The translations under genes and the position numbers were made by a program. Source: JACRCT01 sp036504155 (lineage in GTDB: Bacteria; Myxococcota; Myxococcia; Myxococcales; UBA5297). Taken from it: a DNA stretch of 64,000 bases. Location of the stretch: assembly GCA_036504155.1 (NCBI GenBank), contig DASXVQ010000127.1, positions 1 through 64,000 of the forward strand, written 5' to 3'. The notes under the pieces are model-generated. The model had not been told where the DNA came from, did not search any database, and saw only the letters and a list, made by a program, of their open reading frames with translations. Positions within the stretch are counted from its first letter, which is position 1. Each line of letters begins with the position of its first letter. Shown here one piece after another: positions 51,401 to 59,147 of the stretch.

Positions 51401-52582
51401 ATGCGCCACCTCGCCCGGACCACCGCTCTCGCCGCACTCCTCCTCGTCGCGGCCTGCGGCGGCAACCCGCCCGGCGCTGCAGACTCGGGGACCGCGGGCT
51501 CCGCGGACGGCTCGCAGGCCGGCAGCCCCGACGGCTCCGTCGTCGCGGGCGACACCGGCCTCCCGAATCCGGCCGACGCAGGAGAGCCGCCGGCCGGCGA
51601 CACCGGTCCCTCGACCGCGGAAGACGCCGGGACCTCCGCCTCCGCGGACGCCGGTGCCGACCCCAACCAGCTCGAGCACTGCTACTCGCGCGCGAGCTTC
51701 GGCTCGAACACCTTCACCACCGACCCGAACTACGTCGTCGACCAGGACGGCTACGAGTACACGGTCAACGAGAAGGCCGACGCGCCCTACGCCCAGATGC
51801 TGTCGGTGGCGCTCTGGCCGCTGTCGGCCTCCACGCCGCTCAAGGGCACCTTCGACCTCGCCCAGGAGCCCTTCGACTACTCGAAGTGCGAGCGCTGCGT
51901 GCTGGTCATCGCCGGCAAGACGGCCACCGACCAGAAGCACTACCTCGCCCAGCAGGGCACGCTCGCCGTCTCCGAGGTCACCGCCGGCACGATCGCCGGG
52001 ACGCTCGCCAACGTGCGGCTGGCGCAGGTGAACATCGACGAGACCACGCTGGCCACCAGCCTGGTCCCGGGCGGCTGCACCCTGGAGATCCCCGTGCTGT
52101 CCTTCTCCCACGGCGGAGGCCCCGTCGACCCGCGCATCGAGAAGTGCTTCCTGCCCGAGACCTTCGGCTCCGACGCGTTCGCCGACTTCGTCTACGACTA
52201 CGAGGTCAACGACAGCGGCTGGTTCTACCGGGCCATGGACCTGCCGGACGCCGCGGGCATCCCCAACCTCACGCTCTTCGTCGAGGTCTACCGGGAGGGC
52301 ACCGGCAGCTTCCCGCTCGCCGGCGCCGAGACGAACTGCCCCTCCTGCTACCACTTCGTCATCGTCGAGGCCCAGGCGCCTTCCGGGGTCGTCAAGACCT
52401 ACGTCAGCAGCGGCGGCACGCTGGTGCTCACCGAGATGAGCGCGACGGCGATGGTGGGGCGCCTGGAGAACGTGACGCTGGTGGAGACCGTCCTCAACGG
52501 CAGCACCTACACGCCGGTCTCCGGCGGCTGCTCGACGTCCATCCCCAGCCTCGCCTTCGACAGCAAGAACGCGACGCCGTAG
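51401..52582 (+). CDS. Lipoprotein with two tandem homologous domains
   Basis: A 393-residue lipoprotein. ATG 51401 opens the signal MRHLARTTALAALLLVAAC. A linker of Gly/Ser/Asp/Ala/Pro follows to about 85. Two repeats of about 150 residues come next: each begins with a Cys-containing FGS.-F segment (YSRASFGSNTFTT; FLPETFGSDAFADFVY), has a CxxC (CERC; CPSC), and ends GTLAVSEVTAGTIAGTL... GGCTLEIPVLSF versus GTLVLTEMSATAMVGRL... GGCSTSIPSLAF. This is an internal duplication. It is divergent from the kinase gene by 89 bp. Function unknown. Confidence 0.8.
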   Translation: MRHLARTTALAALLLVAACGGNPPGAADSGTAGSADGSQAGSPDGSVVAGDTGLPNPADAGEPPAGDTGPSTAEDAGTSASADAGADPNQLEHCYSRASFGSNTFTTDPNYVVDQDGYEYTVNEKADAPYAQMLSVALWPLSASTPLKGTFDLAQEPFDYSKCERCVLVIAGKTATDQKHYLAQQGTLAVSEVTAGTIAGTLANVRLAQVNIDETTLATSLVPGGCTLEIPVLSFSHGGGPVDPRIEKCFLPETFGSDAFADFVYDYEVNDSGWFYRAMDLPDAAGIPNLTLFVEVYREGTGSFPLAGAETNCPSCYHFVIVEAQAPSGVVKTYVSSGGTLVLTEMSATAMVGRLENVTLVETVLNGSTYTPVSGGCSTSIPSLAFDSKNATP

Positions 52583-52692
52583 GGCGGGCTTTCGCATCGC
52601 GACGCAGGGCCCGGGCGCTCCGCCGCTCGGGCCCTCTCTCTTTCCGGCGCCGGCGATTGCGCCCCCGCCGCGCCGCGATCCAGCATGCGCGC

Positions 52693-53739
52693 ATGGCCAA
52701 GACCGACGACCTGGCGTCCCTGCGGACGCGCATCGCCGACCTCGAGTCCGAGAGCGCCCGCTGCCGCGCCCTGCTCGACGCGGTGCCCGACCTCGTCGTC
52801 CGGCTGCAGAGCGACGGCACCCACCTCGACTTCGTCCCCGCCAAGGGCATGGCGCTGGCGGCCTCCGCCTCCGACCGCGCGGGGCGCAACGTCGAGGACG
52901 TCCTCTCGCCCGAGGTCGCCGACCGCTACGTCGCCGCGTGCGCCGAGGCGCTGCGCACCGGCGCCCCGCAGACCTTCGAGTACGCGCTGGCCATCGGCGA
53001 GCGGACCGGCCACTACGAGGCCCGCGTCGCACCCAGCGGAGAGGGCGAGGCGATCCTGGTCGTGCGCGACGTCACCGAGCGCCACCTCGCCGAGCTGGCG
53101 CTGCGCGAGGAGAAGGAGCGCTCCGAGCAGCTGCTCCTCAACGTCCTGCCGCGCGCCATCGCCGACCGGCTCGAGGCGCACCCCGGGGCCATCGCCGAGC
53201 GCTACGACGAGGCGACCATCCTCTTCGCGGACCTCGTCGGCTTCAGCGAGCTGGCCGGGCAGGTCTCGCCGACCGAGCGGGTCTCGATGCTCAACGAGGT
53301 CTTCAGCGCCTTCGACCACCTGGCCGACGCGCAGGGGCTGGAGAAGATCAAGACCATCGGCGACTGCTACCTGGCCGTCGCCGGGCTGCCCTCGCCGCGC
53401 GCCGACCACGCCCAGGCCGCGGTGGAGCTGGCGCTGGCCATGCGCGACGCGGTCGCCGCGATGCACGGCGGGAAGGTGCGCCTGCGCATCGGCCTCAACA
53501 GCGGGCCGGTGGAGGCCGGGGTCATCGGCGTGCGCGAGTTCATCCACGACCTGTGGGGCGACGCGGTGGACGTCGCCTCGCGGATGGAGTCGCACGGCGT
53601 GCCCGGCACCATCCACCTCACCGCGGAGACCGCGCGGCGCCTGGGCGACCGCTACGTCTTCGAGTCGCGCGGGCGCCTGGCCATCAAGGGCAAGGGCGAG
53701 ATGGAGACCTTCTTCCTCACCGGGCGGCGTTCGCTGTAG
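52693..53739 (+). CDS. PAS-domain class III adenylate/guanylate cyclase
   Basis: A 348-residue soluble cyclase. Residues 1-25 are a short coiled coil, about 25-135 a PAS sensor (LLDAVPDLVVRLQSDGTHLD ... RDVTERHLAEL), then the NVLP hinge (LLLNVLPRAIADRLE) and the catalytic domain (about 170-340). The metal Asps are in ILFADLVGFSELA and KTIGDCYLAVAG, and the substrate-binding segment LWGDAVDVASRME is intact. The Lys in EKIKTIGD and the Asp in WGDAVD favour ATP as substrate (cAMP). It is 11 bp from the nitroreductase gene. Confidence 0.88.
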   Translation: MAKTDDLASLRTRIADLESESARCRALLDAVPDLVVRLQSDGTHLDFVPAKGMALAASASDRAGRNVEDVLSPEVADRYVAACAEALRTGAPQTFEYALAIGERTGHYEARVAPSGEGEAILVVRDVTERHLAELALREEKERSEQLLLNVLPRAIADRLEAHPGAIAERYDEATILFADLVGFSELAGQVSPTERVSMLNEVFSAFDHLADAQGLEKIKTIGDCYLAVAGLPSPRADHAQAAVELALAMRDAVAAMHGGKVRLRIGLNSGPVEAGVIGVREFIHDLWGDAVDVASRMESHGVPGTIHLTAETARRLGDRYVFESRGRLAIKGKGEMETFFLTGRRSL

Positions 53740-53750
53740 AGAAGGGCACC

Positions 53751-54590
53751 ATGAACGACCTCGAAGCCATCCGCGCGCGCCGCTCGGTGCGCACCTACCT
53801 GCCGGATCCGCTCACCGCCGAGGAGCGTGCCGGCCTGGAGCGCGCGCTCGCCTCGTGCGCCAAGGGCCCGTTCGGCACCGAGGTCCGCTTCGCGCTGGTC
53901 GCGCTCGGCGAGGCCGAGCGCGGCGAGAGCCAGGCCCTGTGGACCTACGGCGTCATCCGCCACGCGACGACCTTCGTGGCCGGGGCCATCGACCCCAGGC
54001 AGCCGGGAGCGACCCTCGACTTCGGCCACTGCCTGGAGCGCGTGATCCTGGAGGCGACCAAGCTCGGACTGGGGACCTGTTGGCTCGGCGGCACCTTCCG
54101 CGCCGGCGTCTTCGCGTCGCGGATGTGCCTGCCCGCGGCCTACGAGATTCCCTGCGTGACACCGGTGGGCCGCGGCGCGGAGAAGCGCACGCTCGTCGAG
54201 AAGGCGTTCCGCACCTTCGCCGGCAGCGACCGGCGCAAGCCCTGGAGCGAGCTGTTCTTCGAGGGCGTCGGGCGCCGCAGCCTGACCCCCGAGTCCGCCG
54301 GCCGCTTCGCGGAGCCGCTGGAGTGCCTGCGGCTCGCCCCGTCGGCGTCGAACAAGCAGCCCTGGCGGGTGTTCAAGGCCGCGAGCGGCGAGGCGTGGCA
54401 CTTCGGGCTGGCGCGAAACACCTTCTACGACCGCTCGGTGAGCGCGGTGAGCCTGCAGGAGATCGACCTGGGCATCGGCATGAGCCACTTCGAGCTGGCG
54501 TGCCGGACGCTGGGGATCGCTGGGAGCCTGAAGCGCGAGCCGCGGGTGGAGCTGCCCGGCGGGATCGAGCACGTGGCTACCTGGAGCTGA
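53751..54590 (+). CDS. Nitroreductase family protein
   Basis: A 279-residue flavoprotein, ATG 53751 after GAAGGG. AIRARRSVRTYLPDPLTAEE is the N-terminal FMN-binding start; LGTCWLGGTFRAGVF and PSASNKQPWRVF continue the family pattern, as in the TM1586-type nitroreductases that have two half-domains in one chain. The family reduces nitro groups or quinones with NAD(P)H. Close linkage (11 bp) to the cyclase gene suggests one transcript, but a functional link is not evident. Confidence 0.8.
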   Translation: MNDLEAIRARRSVRTYLPDPLTAEERAGLERALASCAKGPFGTEVRFALVALGEAERGESQALWTYGVIRHATTFVAGAIDPRQPGATLDFGHCLERVILEATKLGLGTCWLGGTFRAGVFASRMCLPAAYEIPCVTPVGRGAEKRTLVEKAFRTFAGSDRRKPWSELFFEGVGRRSLTPESAGRFAEPLECLRLAPSASNKQPWRVFKAASGEAWHFGLARNTFYDRSVSAVSLQEIDLGIGMSHFELACRTLGIAGSLKREPRVELPGGIEHVATWS

Positions 54591-54596
54591 CTCCGG

Positions 54597-54726
54597 CACC
54601 CCGAGCTTGTCGAGGGGCCAGCGTTTGGTCTTGGCGAGCCCTGTCGTTTGATCCGTGCTTCGCCGAAGCGTCGTGGATCCGCGTCCCCAACAGACTGAGC
54701 TCTGGCCCCTCGACGAGCTCGGGGTG
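54597..54726. repeat. REP-like palindrome pair
   Basis: CACCCCGAGCTTGTCGAGGG core at 54597-54620, then 82 bp of spacer, then its near-exact inverted partner at 54703-54726 (TGGCCCCTCGACGAGCTCGG). Same family as 24053, 24127 and 24220, about 30 kb away. It fills the gap between the nitroreductase and the convergent BON gene. Confidence 0.85.
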
Positions 54727-54729
54727 TCG

Positions 54730-55011
54730 TCAGCGCGCGACCACGATGATGCCGTTGCTGACCTGGCGCACGGCTTCCTGGCGCCGCACCACGTCCGCCG
54801 CCCCGTCCCGCTGCGCCTGCGTCGCGGCCTTCCCGGTGAGCGCCACGACGCCGCCGGAGTAGGTCACCACGAGGTCCTGAATCTCCATCCCCGCGGCGCC
54901 GATGGCTTCCTTCAGCTCGGCGGCGGCACGCTGATCCGCCCGCGCTCGCCTGATCATGTCGGCGACGTCGGGAGGGATGCCTGGCGGCAGCGAGTCTTTC
55001 CCGTCGGCCAT
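54730..55011 (-). CDS. BON-domain protein
   Basis: A 93-residue protein starting at ATG 55011. The C-terminal half is one BON domain: AIGAAGMEIQDLVVTYSGGV, VALTGKA and VRQVSNGIIVVA, a phospholipid- or surface-binding fold as in OsmY. No signal peptide is visible, so if exported it is not by Sec. It ends 4 bp past a REP palindrome. Confidence 0.75.
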   Translation of the reverse strand: MADGKDSLPPGIPPDVADMIRRARADQRAAAELKEAIGAAGMEIQDLVVTYSGGVVALTGKAATQAQRDGAADVVRRQEAVRQVSNGIIVVAR

Positions 55012-55113
55012 ATCCCGCCCCCTGGGGTGTCGGACTAGTTCGCGGGTCAACTGACGATACCCCGGTAGCAGGCTCGTCGTCAGCCCCGAATCCCTGGCGT
55101 ACCATCCCGGCTC

Positions 55114-56247
55114 ATGAGCCCCCTTCTCCCCGCCCTGCTGCTCGCGCTCGCGCTCCGCGCCGCACCGGCGCCTGTCGCGCCTGTCGCGCCTGCCGCGTCT
55201 CCCGCCGCGACCGACGACGGCGCCTCGCGGTTCGCGAAGCTCGCGCTCGACTGCGCCTCGCTCGAATACCCGAACAAGCTCTCCCACACGCTGGCCTCGG
55301 ACGCCGACGTCCACCCGCCCCGCGAGCTGACCCCGGCGTTCTTCGGCTGCTACGACTGGCACTCCTCGGTCCACGGCCACTGGCTGCTGGCCCGGCTCGC
55401 GCGCCTGCACCCCAAGGCGGAGTGGGCAGCCAAGGCTCGCGGGGTCCTGGCCTCCCACCTCACGCCGGAGAAGATCGCCGCCGAGGCGCGGTATCTCCAA
55501 GCGGAGGGCCGGGCGGGCTTCGAGCGCCCCTACGGCCTGGCCTGGCTCCTGGCCCTCGCGGGCGAGCTGCGCGAGTCGGCCCGCGACGGCTCCGCCGAGG
55601 CCAAGGCGTGGTCCGCCGCTCTCGCGCCGCTGGAGCGGGTCGTCGTCGACCGCCTCTCGAGCTGGCTGCCGAAGCTCACCCGCCCGGTGCGCTCCGGGGA
55701 GCACAGCCAGACCGCCTTCGCGCTCGGCCTGGCGCTCGATTGGTCCCAATCCGCCGCGCCCGACGCCGACGTCGCCGCCAAGGCCAAGGCGCTCGGCGAG
55801 CTCGTCCGCGCCCGGGCGCGCTCCTTCTACGAGAAGGACCGCGCCTGCCCGCTCGCGTACGAGCCCTCCGGCGAGGACTTCCTGTCGCCGTGCCTGGCCG
55901 AGGCGGACGTCATGCGCCGCGTGCTGCCGGCCAAGGAGCTCTCGGCCTGGCTCGACGCCTTCTTCCCCGCGGACGCCCTCGCCGGCCTCGAGCCCGCGGT
56001 GGTGAGCGACCGCGCCGATCCCAAGCTCGTGCACCTCGACGGCCTGAACCTGTCGCGGGCGTTCATGCTCGAGGGCGTCGCCGCCGCGCTCCCCGCGGGC
56101 CACCGGCTGCGCAAGCCGATCGCATCCGCGGCCGCGGCGCACCGGGCCGCGGGCCTGGCGGCCGTCACCGGCGAGCACTACATGGGCGGGCACTGGCTGG
56201 GCAGCTTCGCGACCTACCTCGTCACCGGGCGCGGCCTGGCCAGGTAG
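55114..56247 (+). CDS. DUF2891 family exported protein
   Basis: A 377-residue protein with a signal peptide (MSPLLPALLLALALRAAPAP). The mature part matches DUF2891: FAKLALDCASLEYPNK, CYDWHSSVHGHWLLARLARL, HSQTAFALGLALDW, ACPLAYEPSGEDFLSPCLAE and GGHWLGSFATYLVTG. The family probably has an alpha/alpha toroid fold with conserved His and Asp residues that suggest an unknown glycan-related enzyme. Its last 34 bp overlap the end of the convergent next gene. Confidence 0.82.
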   Translation: MSPLLPALLLALALRAAPAPVAPVAPAASPAATDDGASRFAKLALDCASLEYPNKLSHTLASDADVHPPRELTPAFFGCYDWHSSVHGHWLLARLARLHPKAEWAAKARGVLASHLTPEKIAAEARYLQAEGRAGFERPYGLAWLLALAGELRESARDGSAEAKAWSAALAPLERVVVDRLSSWLPKLTRPVRSGEHSQTAFALGLALDWSQSAAPDADVAAKAKALGELVRARARSFYEKDRACPLAYEPSGEDFLSPCLAEADVMRRVLPAKELSAWLDAFFPADALAGLEPAVVSDRADPKLVHLDGLNLSRAFMLEGVAAALPAGHRLRKPIASAAAAHRAAGLAAVTGEHYMGGHWLGSFATYLVTGRGLAR

Positions 56248-56978
56248 GCGTCGCGCGCGAGGCTCGTCTCCACCGCCTCCGGGAACAGCTCGTCGGGCAC
56301 CGTGGACAGCGCGTCGTCGCGCGGACCCTCGATCCACCGCCAGCGGCCGGCGGTCTTCCCCAGCAGCCCGTAGCGGGGCTCCTTCGCCACGAGCCGCAAC
56401 AGCCAGTAGGCGACCTTGGCGCCCTGGGTCTTGCGCCAGAGCACCGCCTCGACCGCGCACTCGCACTCGCCGGCGTGCTCCAGCAGCGCGGCGGAGGCCT
56501 CCAGCCGGAAGATCTCCTCGTCGAGCGCCTCCAGGAAGCGCGTGACCCGCTGCGCGCCCGAGACCGGGTCGCGCTTGGCCGAGCCCCGCTCCAGGCGGAC
56601 GACCAGCTTGACCGCGGCGCAGAGGGCGACCCGCGTGGCGGCCGGGTTGTTGACCGCGCGCCGCGCCGCCGCGGCCGCGAGGCGGGCGATGGAGAGGTGC
56701 TCGGCGCGATAGCGGACGTGGCCCTGCGAGTACGGGAAGAGGCGGGCGCGCTCGGGATCCGCGGCGAAGCCCTCGGCCTCCTCGAGCGCCTCGGAGAACT
56801 CCTGGCGCGAGGCCGCCGGGACCGCCGCCTCCACCCAGCGCGCGCACCAGATGCCCAGCTGCGCCATCTCCTCCGGCGCCAGCTGCGGCGGGGCGCCCGA
56901 GAAGCGGGGGCGGTGCTCGAGCACGCGGGGTTCGGTGGCCGCGACCGCCGCCGCGAGGATGGGGTGCAGCTCGCTCAT
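56214..56978 (-). CDS. Hypothetical alpha-helical protein
   Basis: A 254-residue soluble, mostly helical protein; ATG 56978 is chosen over one six codons earlier because MSELHPILAAAVAATEPRVL reads as a natural start. The middle has SIARLAAAAARRAVNNPAATRVAL and LRLVAKEPRYGLLGKTAGRW. No domain recognised. It overlaps the DUF2891 gene tail to tail by 34 bp and diverges from a lipoprotein gene by 72 bp. Confidence 0.65.
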   Translation of the reverse strand: MSELHPILAAAVAATEPRVLEHRPRFSGAPPQLAPEEMAQLGIWCARWVEAAVPAASRQEFSEALEEAEGFAADPERARLFPYSQGHVRYRAEHLSIARLAAAAARRAVNNPAATRVALCAAVKLVVRLERGSAKRDPVSGAQRVTRFLEALDEEIFRLEASAALLEHAGECECAVEAVLWRKTQGAKVAYWLLRLVAKEPRYGLLGKTAGRWRWIEGPRDDALSTVPDELFPEAVETSLARDAYLARPRPVTR

Positions 56979-57050
56979 CGCGCGGCAGGTTAGCACCCGG
57001 CCGCCGCCCTGTCGGAGCCCGGGGCCATCTGTGCTTCAATCCCCTCCACC

Positions 57051-57689
57051 ATGCGCCCCTGCCAGATCCTCGCCGCCCTCGCCGTCCTCTTCGCCAGCGC
57101 CTGCGCCACGACCAGCGCCACGCCGCGCACCCGCTACCGCCTGGGCGACTACGTCGTCTACCGCTACCAGGGACCGGGGCTCGCCGAGCCGGTGACGCTG
57201 CGCGAGGAGGTCACCGCGCAGGAGGGCAACCGCCTGCGCATCGACGTCACCGCCGCGCGCGCCGCCGAGGAGCGCCGCTGGGTGCAGGTGCTCACCGACA
57301 CGCCGGAGAACCAGAAGGCCAACAAGATCGATGCGCTCTACGAATCGGTGAACGGCGGCTACGTGAAGCTGGCCAACGCCGACAACCGGGACGTCTACCG
57401 GCTCTACGAGTGGACCCTGTTCGTCCCCGACAAGCCCGCCTCCGGGATCATGAAGTCCGAGTGCCAGCGGCCCATCCTCAACCACGAGATGACCTGCCGC
57501 TGCACCAACGGCCAGAGCGAGTGGAAGGGCGCGGTGCTGCTCTTCGAGGCCACCGAGTGCCCGGCCTTCCTGTGGACGAACGGGACCTCGCGCTTCACCG
57601 ACGCGGCCACCGGCGAGGACGTGCTGAAGGTGGAGGTCTTGGAGCAGGGGCGGAAGGCCGCGGCGGCGCAGCAGACGTTCGAACCGTAG
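57051..57689 (+). CDS. Lipoprotein of unknown function
   Basis: A 212-residue lipoprotein with signal MRPCQILAALAVLFASAC. The mature domain is beta-rich (YRLGDYVVYRYQGPGLAEPV, LRIDVTAARAAEERRWVQVL) with a late Cys group (CQRPILNHEMTCRC, CPAF). No family recognised. It is followed on the same strand, 117 bp on, by another lipoprotein. Confidence 0.75.
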   Translation: MRPCQILAALAVLFASACATTSATPRTRYRLGDYVVYRYQGPGLAEPVTLREEVTAQEGNRLRIDVTAARAAEERRWVQVLTDTPENQKANKIDALYESVNGGYVKLANADNRDVYRLYEWTLFVPDKPASGIMKSECQRPILNHEMTCRCTNGQSEWKGAVLLFEATECPAFLWTNGTSRFTDAATGEDVLKVEVLEQGRKAAAAQQTFEP

Positions 57690-57806
57690 TCGCTCGCCGA
57701 GCCAGACGGCCCCGGCGGACCCGGCGCGGGAGACGGCACGGGAGACCGGACGCCCGGACCCTCGCCGGGTGTATCCTCCGTCCCTTTCCTGCGTCCGAGG
57801 GTCTCC

Positions 57807-58799
57807 ATGCGCTTGCGTACGCGTCCCGGCCTCGCCCTGCTCCTCGCCTCGTGCTGCGCCCTGGGCGCTTGCGCCGGGCCGGCCGCGGCGCCCGCGGCCA
57901 AGGTGGTGCGGCTGGCCACCGACGACTGGTCGTCCGTGACGCTCGCCGGCGCTCACCGGATGGCAGCGCTGTGGCTCGAGCCCGGCGGCCGCCGGCTGTG
58001 GGCGGCGGGCCAGGGCGCCGTGGTCCGCTGGGAGCGCGACACTCCGCCGGAGATCACCGAAGTCCGGGGCGCGCTCACCGCGCTGTGGGGCTCCTCGCCC
58101 GCCGACGTCTGGGCGGTCGGCTCCGACGGCGCCCGCGCCCACTTCGACGGCACCGCCTGGACGGTGGCGAACGAGGGCGGCGGCGAAGCGACGAGCCCGC
58201 TGTTCGCGGTCTGGGGCACCGGGCCCGCCGACGTCTGGGCCGCCGGGGAGACCATCCTGCGCTGGGACGGCAAGGCCTGGACCGCGCTGCCGAGCCCGAG
58301 CGCGCTGTGGATTCGCGGGGTCTGGGGCAGCAGCCCCTCCGACGTCTGGCTCGCGGCCGGGGCGGCGCCCTTCGCCGAGGTCAGCGGAGGCGAGGTCCTC
58401 CACTGGGACGGCAAGACCCTCGCCTCGGCGCTGAAGACCCCCGAGCCGGTGCAGGCCGTCTGGGGCTCCTCGGCCCAGGACGTCTGGGTGGTCGGCTCGG
58501 CGCAGGCCAGGGAGGACGCCCCGGCGCGCAGCGTGCTGCGCCACTTCGACGGCGCCGCCTGGAGCGAGGCGGTGAGCCTGGGTGGAATCGAGCTGCTCAC
58601 CGTCTGGGGTTCGGGGCCGCGCGAGGTCTGGAGCGCCGGGCTCGGCGGCCAGGTGATGCGCTTCGACGGCACGACCTGGGCGCCCCTCGCGGTCGGCTCG
58701 CGGCTGGATCTGGCCGCGGGAGCCCGCGGGGCCGCCACGACCTACCTGCTCTCCCCCTCCGGCGAGCTGCTCGCGCGCGACGAGTCCGCCCGACCGTAG
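57807..58799 (+). CDS. Lipoprotein with 'VWGSSPxDVWxVG' beta-propeller repeats
   Basis: A 330-residue lipoprotein (lipobox CALGAC). The mature part consists of six or so repeats of about 45 residues built on the pattern LxxVWGSSPxDVWAVG...hWDG.xW, for example ALWGSSPADVWAVGSDGARA, GVWGSSPSDVWLAAG, AVWGSSAQDVWVVGSAQA and TVWGSGPREVWSAG. These WD/Kelch-like units form propellers and are abundant in myxobacterial surface proteins. It is probably a surface-exposed binding protein. No enzyme motif. Confidence 0.8.
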   Translation: MRLRTRPGLALLLASCCALGACAGPAAAPAAKVVRLATDDWSSVTLAGAHRMAALWLEPGGRRLWAAGQGAVVRWERDTPPEITEVRGALTALWGSSPADVWAVGSDGARAHFDGTAWTVANEGGGEATSPLFAVWGTGPADVWAAGETILRWDGKAWTALPSPSALWIRGVWGSSPSDVWLAAGAAPFAEVSGGEVLHWDGKTLASALKTPEPVQAVWGSSAQDVWVVGSAQAREDAPARSVLRHFDGAAWSEAVSLGGIELLTVWGSGPREVWSAGLGGQVMRFDGTTWAPLAVGSRLDLAAGARGAATTYLLSPSGELLARDESARP

Positions 58800-59147
58800 C
58801 TCTCGGGTTGCGCCGAGGCAGGCCCGGTCGAAGGCGGCCGGCGAGCGCCGCCCTCCCAGATCTGCCTCCCCTCGCGGGATGCCCGAGGCCCCATTTGGGA
58901 GCCGTCGGGCGGTCGCAGGTCGAGCGCGCGCTCGCCTCCCGCCCCGGAGGGCAGGTGCGTTCCGCCTCGCAAAGGACAGCGTCGGCCGTTAGCCATTGGC
59001 GGTCGGCCGGCCAGCCTGATGAGAGTCGCCGGCGGGCCAAACGTTCCGCTCGTCCCCCAAGGGGGACCCCTTAGGCCATCTGTTGGGAAACAAGCAGTCG
59101 TGCTAATGCTTCGCCACCCTCGACCCTGCGCAAGAAAGGCCGGTTCC
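58800..59147. other. 348-bp gene-free leader region
   Basis: Between the propeller lipoprotein and the cytochrome gene. It contains a small palindrome TCCCCCAAGGGGGA near 59055 and a weak GAAAGG site before the cytochrome start. No clear sigma-70 or sigma-54 promoter was recognised, and no gene. It probably carries the control region of the cytochrome gene. Confidence 0.4.

Noticed and set aside
48390..52031. A 1213-codon open frame on the + strand opposite the Ser/Thr kinase gene
   Set aside because: The kinase frame on the - strand has clear domains and a signal-like TM helix. The + strand frame is Arg/Gly/Pro/Ala-rich with no fold or start site, as expected for G+C-rich shadow frames.
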